64,000 bases of DNA, from the NCBI GenBank assembly GCA_017549505.1, contig JAFYUS010000055.1, positions 1 to 64,000 on the forward strand, in the 5' to 3' direction. Shown in pieces: positions 49,188 through 57,467 of this stretch (position 1 is its first letter; each line of letters opens with the position of its first letter). A program made the position numbers and the translations under genes. The notes below the pieces were generated by a model that saw only the letters and a list, made by a program, of their open reading frames with translations, was not told the origin of the DNA and searched no databases. The DNA comes from Bacteroidales bacterium. GTDB taxonomy: Bacteria > Bacteroidota > Bacteroidia > Bacteroidales > UBA932.

Positions 49188-50173
49188 GGCAACCTCCTTA
49201 TTACAAACCAGTTAAGCAAAAGTTCCAACATCAGTGCCAGCAATGCCATAAGAGCATAGACACCGAAAAGTTCCTTATAAATAGGGAAACTGTCCACTGT
49301 AGTACGGGCCTTCTCCATCTTGTTGATCTCGCTGTATATCTCAGCGAGCTTGGTATTGTCAGTAGCCCTGAAGTAACGGCCTCCCGTAGACTCTGCTATC
49401 TCTGAAAGAAGAGCCTCGTCTATCTCGACCTTGACATTCTGGACCTCCACACCCCAAGGCGTCATCACCGGATATGGAGCCATTCCCTCCTTTCCTACAC
49501 CGATAGTATAGACACGTATGCCGTAGGTCTTTGCGATTTCAGCCGCCATCTGCGGAGAAATCTCTCCCCTGTTGTTCACACCATCTGTAAGAAGTATCAC
49601 TACACGGCTCTTCGCATCGGAATCCTTCATCCTTGCCACCGCTGTCGCAAGACCGTTTCCGATAGCTGTACCATCCTCGATGATATCCGTCTGAACTTCC
49701 TTCATCAGATTGATGAGCGTCGCACGGTCGGTTGTAAGAGGACACTGGGTAAAACTCTCACCGGCGAAGACCACGATTCCCATCCTGTCCGTAGGACGCT
49801 GCGCGATGAATTCTATCGCGATGTCCTTGGATGCATTGATACGGTCAGGAGTAAGGTCACGGGCAAGCATCGAAGTCGATACGTCCATAGCAAGAATGAT
49901 GTCAATACCCTCGGTATCAACCCTTTCCATCTGCTCCGAGGACCTCGGACGTGCGATAGCGACGATCACCATCGAAAGGGCGAAGATCCTGAGCACGAAA
50001 GGTACATGGCGCAGGAGCGCCATCAGCGGGCTGCGCTTCAACGTCCATGGAACCGACGTCGACACTCTCAGATGAGGATGTCTTCCGGCCAGTTCCAGAT
50101 ATATGTAGTGCAATACCAGCAGGGCAGGTATCACCAGAAGCCACAAAAGTTTCGGATACTCGAAATACATCAC
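49181..50173 (-). CDS. batA: BatA, membrane-anchored von Willebrand A protein
   Basis: 330 residues with membrane helices at about 8-27 and 57-75, a VWA domain with the MIDAS motif DVSTSM and TDGVNNRGE, and a C-terminal helix (FGVYALMALLALMLELLLNW). It is paralogous to BatB but keeps the fuller MIDAS context. It overlaps the upstream gene by 4 bases (ATGA) and batB by 7, indicating strong translational coupling in the Bat operon. Confidence 0.92.
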   Translation of the reverse strand: MMYFEYPKLLWLLVIPALLVLHYIYLELAGRHPHLRVSTSVPWTLKRSPLMALLRHVPFVLRIFALSMVIVAIARPRSSEQMERVDTEGIDIILAMDVSTSMLARDLTPDRINASKDIAIEFIAQRPTDRMGIVVFAGESFTQCPLTTDRATLINLMKEVQTDIIEDGTAIGNGLATAVARMKDSDAKSRVVILLTDGVNNRGEISPQMAAEIAKTYGIRVYTIGVGKEGMAPYPVMTPWGVEVQNVKVEIDEALLSEIAESTGGRYFRATDNTKLAEIYSEINKMEKARTTVDSFPIYKELFGVYALMALLALMLELLLNWFVIRRLPC

Positions 50174-51258
50174 TCGTTCCCTCCATCTTTAGATTGCCGC
50201 GTCGCCTCAGCTCCTCGCGATGACGTACCGTCGACCGTGTCATGACTGTCTGCCTCGACATCAGTCTGATATGTTTCTGTGACGAACCTTACCGCAAGCG
50301 GAAGCACGGATGCATTGTCATCGTCAGATGCCACAAACTTGGCGAACTTGACGAAATCCGCACGTTCAAAAAGTTCACGGACCTCGTCAAGGAGTTCCTT
50401 CGGCACATCCTTGGACTTCATGTCATCAAAGATCTCTGCAGTGGTCATCTCCATCGCAGACACGCCGTAGCGGGCATCCATATATTCTCTGAGCGCATCA
50501 GTGACTCCGGAGTAGAAAGTCTTCTGCTTCTCCGGTGCCCACATCTTGCTGCCACGATACTTGTCAAGCTCACGGAGCGCCACGATATGGGCAGGGTCCT
50601 TACGTTCGTAAGCTGGATCATTCTTCCTCTTGTGCATGATTACAAGACATGCGACAACTATAATGATTACAGCCAGAACCCAGAAGCCCGCAAGCCATGG
50701 GAGGACTTCGTTGAATGTTACCGGATACTTTATCTGCCCCTTTATGTCATGCGGCACGAACGTCGCCGTATCGACAGGCATGGTCTTCACTTCCAGACGC
50801 ATAGGGTCGAAGACGAGGGTATCTATTACACCGTCCTTCGAAAGACGTCCCACCATGATCGGAGGAAGATCGTATACTCCTTCATCAAAGGATGTGACAA
50901 TGAGTCCGCTCCTTAAGTCCAGAAGCCTCGGCATGCCCTTCTTCTGTTTAGTAACCTTCAGGGTATCGACAAACCACGGGCTTATAGCCTGAACCCCTCC
51001 CCTCTCGTCGTTCTTCCACTCGGGAAGAGCGAAACGCGTACCTTCTTCGACCTGCCTGAGCTCGAATCCGTACATCAGCTGGTCTGCGACCAGGACGGAG
51101 TCCCTTTCCTGCAGTGGCTGCAGGAAGACTCCGTTCATCCTGATGGACTTTCCGGAAGGAACGTCCACGGAATCCGTTACGGACAACGTGTCGGCCTCCT
51201 GGGCGGAAACCGACATGCATCCTAAGAGCAAAGTCAAATATATCAATGCTTTACGCAT
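50170..51258 (-). CDS. Bat-operon membrane protein of unknown function
   Basis: A signal peptide at residues 1-19 (MRKALIYLTLLLGCMSVSA), a periplasmic beta-rich region (about 25-180), one membrane helix (about 187-212; FWVLAVIIIVVACLVIM) and a cytoplasmic helical region with YERKDPAHIVALRELDKYRG, resembling the DUF4381-like proteins encoded between DUF58 and batA. The final dozen residues (GTSSRGAEATRQSKDGG) are encoded by a short extragenic-type repeat at 50192-50227, so the native tail has been replaced or extended. It starts 5 bases after the DUF58 gene and overlaps batA by 4. Confidence 0.8.
   Translation of the reverse strand: MRKALIYLTLLLGCMSVSAQEADTLSVTDSVDVPSGKSIRMNGVFLQPLQERDSVLVADQLMYGFELRQVEEGTRFALPEWKNDERGGVQAISPWFVDTLKVTKQKKGMPRLLDLRSGLIVTSFDEGVYDLPPIMVGRLSKDGVIDTLVFDPMRLEVKTMPVDTATFVPHDIKGQIKYPVTFNEVLPWLAGFWVLAVIIIVVACLVIMHKRKNDPAYERKDPAHIVALRELDKYRGSKMWAPEKQKTFYSGVTDALREYMDARYGVSAMEMTTAEIFDDMKSKDVPKELLDEVRELFERADFVKFAKFVASDDDNASVLPLAVRFVTETYQTDVEADSHDTVDGTSSRGAEATRQSKDGGNE
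50192..50227. repeat. Short dispersed repeat, copy B, inside a coding region
   Basis: GATTGCCGCGTCGC...CTCCTCGCGATGACGTA, a close match to copy A at 20365-20399. It lies in frame within the last codons of the Bat-operon membrane protein gene. Confidence 0.65.
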
Positions 51259-51263
51259 AAAAA

Positions 51264-52154
51264 CTATCTGTTTTTGAACAAGGTCATCAGTCCCTTGACA
51301 TAATCGTCATTCAAAGCTATGCTGACCTTGTCGACATTATATTTCATGAAAAGACGCGAAGCCGTCTGTTCGACATTACGGAACCATTCCTCGTATGCAA
51401 GCCTCATCTTCCTGTCGGAAGTATTGACCCATCCTGTCTGTCCCGACTCCGAGTCCTTGATATGGACCATACCGATATCGGGTATACTTCTTTCGCGCGG
51501 GTCATATACCTCAATCACGGACAGGTCGTGGCGGTTGACCGCCACCTTGAGCGCTTCTTCGTAGCGCGGACTTCCGTCCTTGTTCACATCGATCATGTCA
51601 GAAAGAAGAAAGGCAGTGCATTTCTTCTTGATGGCATTGGTCAGATAGCGCAATGCCTCCGAAATGTCGGTACCGTCTGTTGTCGGCTCGAATTCGATGA
51701 TCTCCCTGATGATATGCAGGAGATGGCTGCGTCCCTTCTTCGGAGGTATGAACTTCTCGACCTTGTCGCTGAAGAACAGTGCTCCGACCTTGTCGTTGTT
51801 GATGATGGCAGAGAAAGAGAGCACGGCTGCGATCTCTGCAAGCATGTCCTTCCTGCTGGTTCCGACCGTACCGAAAAGGCGCGAACGGCTCACATCCACA
51901 AGAAGCACGACAGTCAGCTCTCTCTCCTCTTCGAAGACCTTGACATACGGCGCACGCAGACGCGCCGTGACATTCCAGTCCATGTTTCGCACGTCGTCGC
52001 CATACTGGTACTCGCGCACCTCGCTGAATGCCATACCACGGCCCTTGAAGGCCGAATGGTATTCACCGGCGAATATCTGATGCGACAGAGCCCTGGTCTT
52101 GATCTCTATCTTCCTTACCTTCTTAAGAAGGTCATTTGCTGATAAACTGCTCAC
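51264..52154 (-). CDS. DUF58 (VWA-like) protein of the Bat operon
   Basis: 296 residues without a signal peptide. The DUF58 signature FSEVREYQYGDDVRNMDWNV is followed by VVLLVDVSRSRLFG, a VWA-like fold with a variant MIDAS. The family works with MoxR ATPases, perhaps as their co-factor or client adaptor. It begins 2 bases after moxR and ends 5 before the next gene. Confidence 0.92.
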   Translation of the reverse strand: MSSLSANDLLKKVRKIEIKTRALSHQIFAGEYHSAFKGRGMAFSEVREYQYGDDVRNMDWNVTARLRAPYVKVFEEERELTVVLLVDVSRSRLFGTVGTSRKDMLAEIAAVLSFSAIINNDKVGALFFSDKVEKFIPPKKGRSHLLHIIREIIEFEPTTDGTDISEALRYLTNAIKKKCTAFLLSDMIDVNKDGSPRYEEALKVAVNRHDLSVIEVYDPRERSIPDIGMVHIKDSESGQTGWVNTSDRKMRLAYEEWFRNVEQTASRLFMKYNVDKVSIALNDDYVKGLMTLFKNR

Positions 52155-52156
52155 TA

Positions 52157-53149
52157 TTAAGGAACTTCTACTGCGTTGATGATTTCAGAAATGATCTGGT
52201 CAGTCGTCATGTTCTCGGCCTCGGCCTCGTATGTGAGTCCGATACGGTGGCGGAGCACTTCATAACATACTGCACGTACATCCTCAGGTATCACATAACC
52301 TCTCCTCTTGATGAACGCATATGCCTTTGCAGCCGCTGCAAGCGAGATGCTGGCACGAGGAGATGCACCATATGATATCAGGTTTGCAAGTTTGCCGAGG
52401 TTATAGTCCTTAGGGGTACGGGTAGCGTAGACGATGTCCACGATGTATCTTTCGATCTTTTCGTCCATGTACACGTCCTTCACAACCTCGCGCGCCCTTA
52501 CGATATCCTCGGGCTTGAGGACAGGAGTCGCCTTAGGGAACGAACCGGTATTGTTCATACGGATGATCATTCGCTCCTCTTCCTTCTTCGGATAGGTAAC
52601 GACGACCTTGAGCATGAAACGGTCGAGCTGGGCCTCAGGAAGCGGATATGTTCCCTCCTGCTCGATAGGGTTCTGGGTAGCCATCACGAGGAACGGCTCA
52701 GGAAGCTTGAAAGTCTCGTCACCGATTGTAACCTGACGCTCCTGCATGGCCTCGAGAAGGGCTGACTGTACTTTTGCAGGGGAACGGTTGATCTCATCCG
52801 CAAGAACAAAGTTTGCGAAGATAGGACCTTTCTTGATCTGGAACTGCTCGCTCTTCTGGGAGTAGATCAGAGTACCGATCACATCGGCAGGAAGAAGGTC
52901 CGGAGTAAACTGGATACGGCTGAATTTAGAGTCCACAGCCTGAGACAATGTATTGATCGCCAATGTCTTTGCTAGACCAGGAACACCTTCAAGAAGGATA
53001 TGTCCGTTGGCAAGGAGACCGATCAGAAGATTCTCCACGAGATGTTTCTGGCCCACGATGACCTTGTTCATCTCCATCGTCAGGATATCTACAAACGAAC
53101 TCTCTCTCTGGATGCGGTCGTTCAATTCTTTGATGTTTATGCTCTCCAT
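52157..53149 (-). CDS. MoxR-family AAA+ ATPase
   Basis: Walker A GVPGLAKT around residues 53-61 (Ala in place of the usual Gly), Walker B VLADEINRSPAK, sensor region MATQNPIEQEGTYPLPEAQL and the C-terminal lid domain. MoxR ATPases act as chaperones that insert metals or activate VWA-protein complexes. It is the first gene of the operon with DUF58, the unknown membrane protein, batA, batB, batC and batD/E, with a TAACTTTG element just upstream. Confidence 0.94.
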   Translation of the reverse strand: MESINIKELNDRIQRESSFVDILTMEMNKVIVGQKHLVENLLIGLLANGHILLEGVPGLAKTLAINTLSQAVDSKFSRIQFTPDLLPADVIGTLIYSQKSEQFQIKKGPIFANFVLADEINRSPAKVQSALLEAMQERQVTIGDETFKLPEPFLVMATQNPIEQEGTYPLPEAQLDRFMLKVVVTYPKKEEERMIIRMNNTGSFPKATPVLKPEDIVRAREVVKDVYMDEKIERYIVDIVYATRTPKDYNLGKLANLISYGASPRASISLAAAAKAYAFIKRRGYVIPEDVRAVCYEVLRHRIGLTYEAEAENMTTDQIISEIINAVEVP

Positions 53150-53164
53150 AAATATGTTTTTTGA

Positions 53165-53172
53165 TATTTTTG
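53165..53172 (+). promoter_or_regulatory. -7 element for truA
   Basis: TATTTTTG (TAnnTTTG), 38-45 bases before the truA ATG at 53210. No TTTG at the usual -33 spacing. Confidence 0.4.
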
Positions 53173-53186
53173 CATTTTAAAACCTA

Positions 53187-53194
53187 CAAAGTTA
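53187..53194 (-). promoter_or_regulatory. -7 element for the moxR-bat operon
   Basis: Minus-strand TAACTTTG (TAnnTTTG), 38 bases before the moxR ATG at 53149. Its -33 region would overlap the start of truA; no TTTG seen. Confidence 0.45.
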
Positions 53195-53209
53195 CTCAAT
53201 TATTTTGAT

Positions 53210-53986
53210 ATGCGATATAAAATCAGGCTCTCATACGACGGCAGCGCATTCTGCGGCTGGCAGATCCAGAACAATGCACGTACCCTGCAAGGGGAACTGG
53301 AAAAGGCTTTGTCTACACTGCTCGGATCCCCTGTTCAGTTAACCGGTGCCGGCAGGACAGATTCAGATGTCAATGCCATAGGTTATATCGCCCACTTCGA
53401 CGTTCCTGACGAAGTCAGCGTCGAAGCGGCTCATCTTTGCTACAAATTAAATGCCATGCTTCCCAGAGAGATGGCCGTACACGAAGTAAGCGTGGCGTCT
53501 GAAGACTTCCACGCACGCTTTGACGCGAGGATGAGGGAGTACCATTACTTCATCCACTTCCGCAAGGACCCGTTCTGCGAAAAATACTCATACAGAATGC
53601 GTTATCCTCTGGATATCGAGAAGATGAACGAGGCGGCGGGGCACCTTCTCGGAGAGCATGACTTCAACTGTTTCGAAAAGGTAGGAGGAAATAATGCGAC
53701 ATCCATCTGCACGGTTACCGAAGCCGTCTGGAGCACCTACCGGCCGATGCATGCCGACATGATGGGCTTCCCTTGCGAAGAGGGCGATTACATCGTGTTC
53801 CGCATACGCGCCAACCGGTTTCTGCGCAACATGGTAAGAGCGGTCGTAGGCTCACTTATCGAGGTCGGAAGAGGCAAGAAGGAGCCATCATGGATCGCAC
53901 AGCTGATCGAATCCGGCAGCCGTTCCGATGCCGGCTCATCGGTACCTGGCAACGCACTCTTCTTCACGGGTGCCGAGTACAAATAA
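53210..53986 (+). CDS. truA: tRNA pseudouridine synthase A
   Basis: 258 residues with the catalytic Asp51 in GAGRTDSDVNA and an N-terminal KIRLSYDGSAFCGWQ block. MVRAVVGSLIEVGRGK matches the C-terminal conserved region. The enzyme isomerises uridines 38-40 in the anticodon arm of tRNAs. It is the first plus-strand gene after the Bat operon, divergent from moxR. Confidence 0.95.
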   Translation: MRYKIRLSYDGSAFCGWQIQNNARTLQGELEKALSTLLGSPVQLTGAGRTDSDVNAIGYIAHFDVPDEVSVEAAHLCYKLNAMLPREMAVHEVSVASEDFHARFDARMREYHYFIHFRKDPFCEKYSYRMRYPLDIEKMNEAAGHLLGEHDFNCFEKVGGNNATSICTVTEAVWSTYRPMHADMMGFPCEEGDYIVFRIRANRFLRNMVRAVVGSLIEVGRGKKEPSWIAQLIESGSRSDAGSSVPGNALFFTGAEYK

Positions 53987-53987
53987 A

Positions 53988-54019
53988 TTTCATTTATTCC
54001 GATTTTATACTTACTTTTG
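53988..54019 (+). promoter_or_regulatory. Promoter for exbB-exbD-tonB
   Basis: TTTC (53988-53991), 20 bases, TACTTTTG (54012-54019; exact TAnnTTTG). The start would be near 54026, giving a leader of about 80 bases that includes a GTCAT-type repeat. Confidence 0.5.
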
Positions 54020-54044
54020 CACGATTATGCGCGCTTGCGTAGCA

Positions 54045-54072
54045 AGTCATCCCGAGCATAGTCGAGGGATCT
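54045..54072. repeat. GTCAT-type extragenic repeat in the exbB leader
   Basis: AGTCATCCCGAGCATAGTCG followed by AGGGATCT. ATCCC and GGGAT can pair. The GTCATnCCG opening is shared with the element at 39759-39782 and, on the other strand, resembles those at 20365 and 50192. Confidence 0.45.
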
Positions 54073-54105
54073 TTATACGAGAGTATTTAAAAGTAAGATA
54101 TAATT

Positions 54106-54804
54106 ATGATTTTCAATCTTTTACAGGCAGGAGACACCGAACTCCTGGAAACCGGAGTCGAGGCAGTGGCACAGGCCAAGACCATGAATCTCATCGACAT
54201 GGCCCTTGCGGGCGGATGGCTCATGCTCGTACTCCTCATCCTTTCGGTAATGGCGATCTATATCTTCGGCAACAAGTGGTGGATGATCCGCAAGGCCGGC
54301 AAGATCGACAAGAACTTCATGAACGACATCCATGACTTCATCCATGACGGAAAGATCAAGTCTGCGATCGATCTCTGCCAGAAATATGACTCGCCTGTCG
54401 CAAGACTCGTCGAGAAGGGCATCGAGAGAATCGGACGTCCTCTTCAGGACATCCAGACAGCAGTCGAGAACATGGGCAACGTCGAAGTGGCAAGACTCGA
54501 GAAAGGTCTCCCGATGCTGGCGACCATCGCCGGTGGAGCACCGATGATCGGATTCCTCGGTACCGTGACCGGTATGATCCAGGCATTCTTCAGGATGTCG
54601 ACAGCCGGCAACAACATCGATATCACCCTCCTCTCGGGAGGTATCTATGAAGCGATGGTGACAACAGTAGGCGGTCTTTTCGTAGGTATCATCGCATACT
54701 TCGGCTACAACTTCCTCACTTCGCAGATCTCGAATCTCGTGTTCAAGATGGAAAGCACGACCATCGAGTTCATCGACATGCTTCACGAACCTGCAGGAAA
54801 ATAA
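54106..54804 (+). CDS. exbB: ExbB/TolQ-type proton channel protein
   Basis: 232 residues with three membrane helices (about 32-52, 138-160 and 180-205), the cytoplasmic region between the first two, and the conserved GTVTGMIQAFFRM and AMVTTVGGLFVGI blocks of the MotA/TolQ/ExbB family. With ExbD it forms the inner-membrane motor that uses proton flow to drive TonB. exbD follows at 12 bases and a TonB-like gene after that. Confidence 0.94.
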   Translation: MIFNLLQAGDTELLETGVEAVAQAKTMNLIDMALAGGWLMLVLLILSVMAIYIFGNKWWMIRKAGKIDKNFMNDIHDFIHDGKIKSAIDLCQKYDSPVARLVEKGIERIGRPLQDIQTAVENMGNVEVARLEKGLPMLATIAGGAPMIGFLGTVTGMIQAFFRMSTAGNNIDITLLSGGIYEAMVTTVGGLFVGIIAYFGYNFLTSQISNLVFKMESTTIEFIDMLHEPAGK

Positions 54805-54816
54805 ATCCGGAAGAAT

Positions 54817-55230
54817 ATGGCAATCAAAAGGACAACAAGAGTGGATTCAGGATTCTCGATGTCGTCGATGACCGACATCGTGTTCCTGCTTCTTATCTTC
54901 TTCCTGGTGACATCGACACTGATCAACCCGAACGCTCTTAAGCTCCTGCTTCCGAAGAGTACAGGTCAGGTATCGGCAAAGGCGACTGTCAGCGTATCGA
55001 TCAAGCATTGGCATGACACAGACACATTCTCGTACCACATAAACGGAGACGAGACGCCGATAAGGTTCGACAGGATAGAGGATGAGCTGATCGACCTCCT
55101 TCAGACGGAGGAAGACCCTACTTTCTCGATATATGCAGACGAAACCGTTCCGATCAAGGAGGTCGTGGCGGTAATGAACATAGCAAAGAGAAACCACTAC
55201 AAGGTAATCATGGCGACGTCTCCGGAATAA
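54817..55230 (+). CDS. exbD: ExbD/TolR-type protein
   Basis: 137 residues: a short cytoplasmic N-terminus, one membrane helix with the conserved channel Asp (SMTDIVFLLLIFFLV) and a periplasmic domain. The Asp in MTDIVF is the proton-relay residue of the family. It is the partner of the preceding ExbB and is followed at 29 bases by the TonB-like protein. Only one ExbD is present in this cluster, whereas many Bacteroidota clusters have two. Confidence 0.94.
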   Translation: MAIKRTTRVDSGFSMSSMTDIVFLLLIFFLVTSTLINPNALKLLLPKSTGQVSAKATVSVSIKHWHDTDTFSYHINGDETPIRFDRIEDELIDLLQTEEDPTFSIYADETVPIKEVVAVMNIAKRNHYKVIMATSPE

Positions 55231-55259
55231 GCCGGTAAACACATCATAAGGTCAGGAAA

Positions 55260-56042
55260 ATGAAGTATCTGCAGGAAAGGGAAAGGCAGGAAAAAAGGTC
55301 AAGGGCGACAGGCATCGTCCTTACGGTCGTCCTGCATGCCGGTCTGGCCGGCTGCCTCTTCGTGACCGGCTTCACCTACCTTGACCCTCCCCCACCTGAG
55401 AAGGAGATGATCATCATCGACTTCGAGGAACCAACAATCGAGAAGCCTAAGCAGATATGGAACGGAACCAGGCCGCAGGCAGTGAATCCTGATCCTACGC
55501 AGCCAATAAATCTGGTCCAGCAGTCTGAAGCCCAGAACGAGGGTACCAAAAGCAATGAGGCTCCCGAAGCACAGGTAGACGACTTCGGAGATGTGGACAT
55601 CAAGGACCCAGCTCCTAAGAAGGAAATCGACAGGAGAGCACTTTTCAGGACCGCTGACAACAAGACCAACAAGGACACATTGGCGGCACAGACAGCACGC
55701 GAGGTAAGCGACGCTCTCAAGGCAGGACATGCCCAAGGAAACACAAGAACCGGAGAGACTTCCGGGGAGCCAAATGCTAAACTCGCAGGAAGAAGCGTAA
55801 ACGGAACACTTCCGCGTCCTTCATACAATGTACAGAAATCCGGAAAAGTGGTCGTACAGATATGGGTGGACAACTACGGACAGGTACAGAAGGCGGTTGC
55901 GGGCGCAGAAGGCACGACGGTGACAGACCAGAATCTCTGGCAGGCGGCACGAAAGGCTGCATTGGGAGCGCACTTCAACATGAGTGCAGATGCTCCTGCG
56001 ATGCAGGAAGGAACAATTACATACATCTTTAACTTGAAATAG
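55260..56042 (+). CDS. TonB-like energy transducer
   Basis: A 260-residue protein with a basic N-terminus, one membrane helix (about 18-40), a Pro/Glu-rich start of the periplasmic part (LDPPPPEKEMIIIDFEEP), a long flexible middle (about 75-190) and a TonB C-terminal domain (GKVVVQIWVDNYGQVQKAVA). It transmits the ExbB-ExbD proton-motive force to TonB-dependent outer-membrane transporters. The cluster order exbB-exbD-tonB and the short spacings support one operon. Confidence 0.88.
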   Translation: MKYLQERERQEKRSRATGIVLTVVLHAGLAGCLFVTGFTYLDPPPPEKEMIIIDFEEPTIEKPKQIWNGTRPQAVNPDPTQPINLVQQSEAQNEGTKSNEAPEAQVDDFGDVDIKDPAPKKEIDRRALFRTADNKTNKDTLAAQTAREVSDALKAGHAQGNTRTGETSGEPNAKLAGRSVNGTLPRPSYNVQKSGKVVVQIWVDNYGQVQKAVAGAEGTTVTDQNLWQAARKAALGAHFNMSADAPAMQEGTITYIFNLK

Positions 56043-56123
56043 GTCCGACATTTGTCGGCAAGAGAAATTGGCGTGAGCCAAGTATATTATTAATCACATT
56101 AATGGCCGGGAAGGCATAAGAAA

Positions 56124-57461
56124 ATGGAAGACAACAGAAGAGGCGGCAATGGCCGCAGAACAGAAGGCCGTAGAGAGTACGGCAGCAGAAGCAACAATTC
56201 AAACGGCGGTGACAGACCGCGCAGACCACGTATCGGCGGCGGCGACAGACCACGCAGACCGTTCGGTGAGAACAACGGCGAAAGAAGAAGTTTCGGCGGT
56301 GAAAGAAGGTCATTCGGAGAGAACAACGGCGAAAGAAGAAGCTACAGCAGCGACAGACCACGTCGTTCATCCGGTGACAACAACTCAGAAAGAAGAAGTT
56401 TCGGTGGCGACAGACCACGCAGATCTTTCGGAGAGAACAACGGTGAAAGAAGGTCATTCGGAAGCGACAGACCACGTCGTTCATTCGGTGACAACAATGG
56501 TGAAAGAAGAAGTTTCGGTGGTGACAGACCACGTCGCTCATTCGGAGAGAACAATGGCGAGAGAAGATCATTCGGCGGCGACAGGGCACGCAGACCTTTC
56601 GGCGACAAGCCAAGGGGCCAGAGAAGAGACTTCAGCCACTTCCGCAGCGAAGACGAGAGCGGAATCAACAGAATGATCAGCAGAAGACCTCAGCTTGACA
56701 ACCAGGCTTATTCTGACAACGACACAGTAAAGGCACCTGTAAAGGAGGAGATCCGCCTCAACAAGTACATCGCGAATTCAGGAGTATGCTCACGCCGTGA
56801 GGCTGACAACTTCATCCTCGCAGGAGTAGTTACAGTAAACGGAGAAGTGGTTACTGAACTCGGCACTAAAGTAAACATTTATACAGACGATGTAAGATTC
56901 AACGGCGAGCGTCTCAAGGGAGAGGAGAAGGTTTACATCGTGATGAACAAGCCTAAGGGCTATGTGACCACAGCAAGCGACCCACATGCAGACAAGACCG
57001 TAATGGATCTTCTCAAGGGCTGCGGCGCGAGAGTATTCCCTGTAGGACGTCTTGACAAGAACACTACCGGTGTCCTCATGTTCACAAACGACGGAGAGAT
57101 TGCAGAGAAGCTCACCCACCCTTCATACGACAAGAAGAAGATCTATCAGGTATCCCTCGACGGCAAGCTCAAGAGAGAAGACTATGAAAAGATCCTCAGC
57201 GGAGTGGAGCTTTCAGACGGAGTGATTGCTGCTGACGAACTCGAGTACATCGAGGAAGACGACCACCGCAAGCTCGGCATCGAGATCCATTCAGGAAAGA
57301 ACCGCATCGTAAGAAGGATCTTCGAATCTCTCGGATACGAGGTGAAGGCTCTTGACCGCGTATATTTCGCAGGTCTTACCAAGAAGGGTCTCAAGAGAGG
57401 CGAATGGCGTTTCCTCACTGAAGGAGAGATCAACCTTCTCAGAATGGGAGCATATATTTAA
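56124..57461 (+). CDS. RluB-type pseudouridine synthase with Arg/Gly-rich repeat tail at the N-terminus
   Basis: Residues 1-185 are low complexity: at least eight imperfect units of the type ERRSFGGDRPRRSFGENNG, basic and probably disordered and RNA-binding. An S4 domain follows (about 210-270; IRLNKYIANSGVCSRREAD), then the RsuA/RluB/E/F catalytic domain with FPVGRLDKNTTGVLMFTN, in which the Asp of GRLD is catalytic. The synthase core is full length. The substrate is probably 23S rRNA position 2605 or a neighbour (family knowledge). It is followed 6 bases later by era. Confidence 0.92.
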   Translation: MEDNRRGGNGRRTEGRREYGSRSNNSNGGDRPRRPRIGGGDRPRRPFGENNGERRSFGGERRSFGENNGERRSYSSDRPRRSSGDNNSERRSFGGDRPRRSFGENNGERRSFGSDRPRRSFGDNNGERRSFGGDRPRRSFGENNGERRSFGGDRARRPFGDKPRGQRRDFSHFRSEDESGINRMISRRPQLDNQAYSDNDTVKAPVKEEIRLNKYIANSGVCSRREADNFILAGVVTVNGEVVTELGTKVNIYTDDVRFNGERLKGEEKVYIVMNKPKGYVTTASDPHADKTVMDLLKGCGARVFPVGRLDKNTTGVLMFTNDGEIAEKLTHPSYDKKKIYQVSLDGKLKREDYEKILSGVELSDGVIAADELEYIEEDDHRKLGIEIHSGKNRIVRRIFESLGYEVKALDRVYFAGLTKKGLKRGEWRFLTEGEINLLRMGAYI

Positions 57462-57467
57462 TATAAT

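Noticed and set aside
51462-52142. Plus-strand 226-codon frame opposite the DUF58 gene
   Set aside because: Antisense shadow; the minus strand carries the DUF58 signature.
54121-54786. Minus-strand 221-codon frame opposite exbB
   Set aside because: Antisense shadow; Asp/His-rich composition typical of complementing a membrane protein gene.
56250-56620. Possible CRISPR array
   Set aside because: The repeats are imperfect, contiguous, lack unique spacers and lie inside a coding frame.
56149-56676. Alternative plus- and minus-strand frames over the Arg/Gly repeats
   Set aside because: Repeat structure keeps several frames open; only the frame continuing into the S4 and synthase domains is meaningful.
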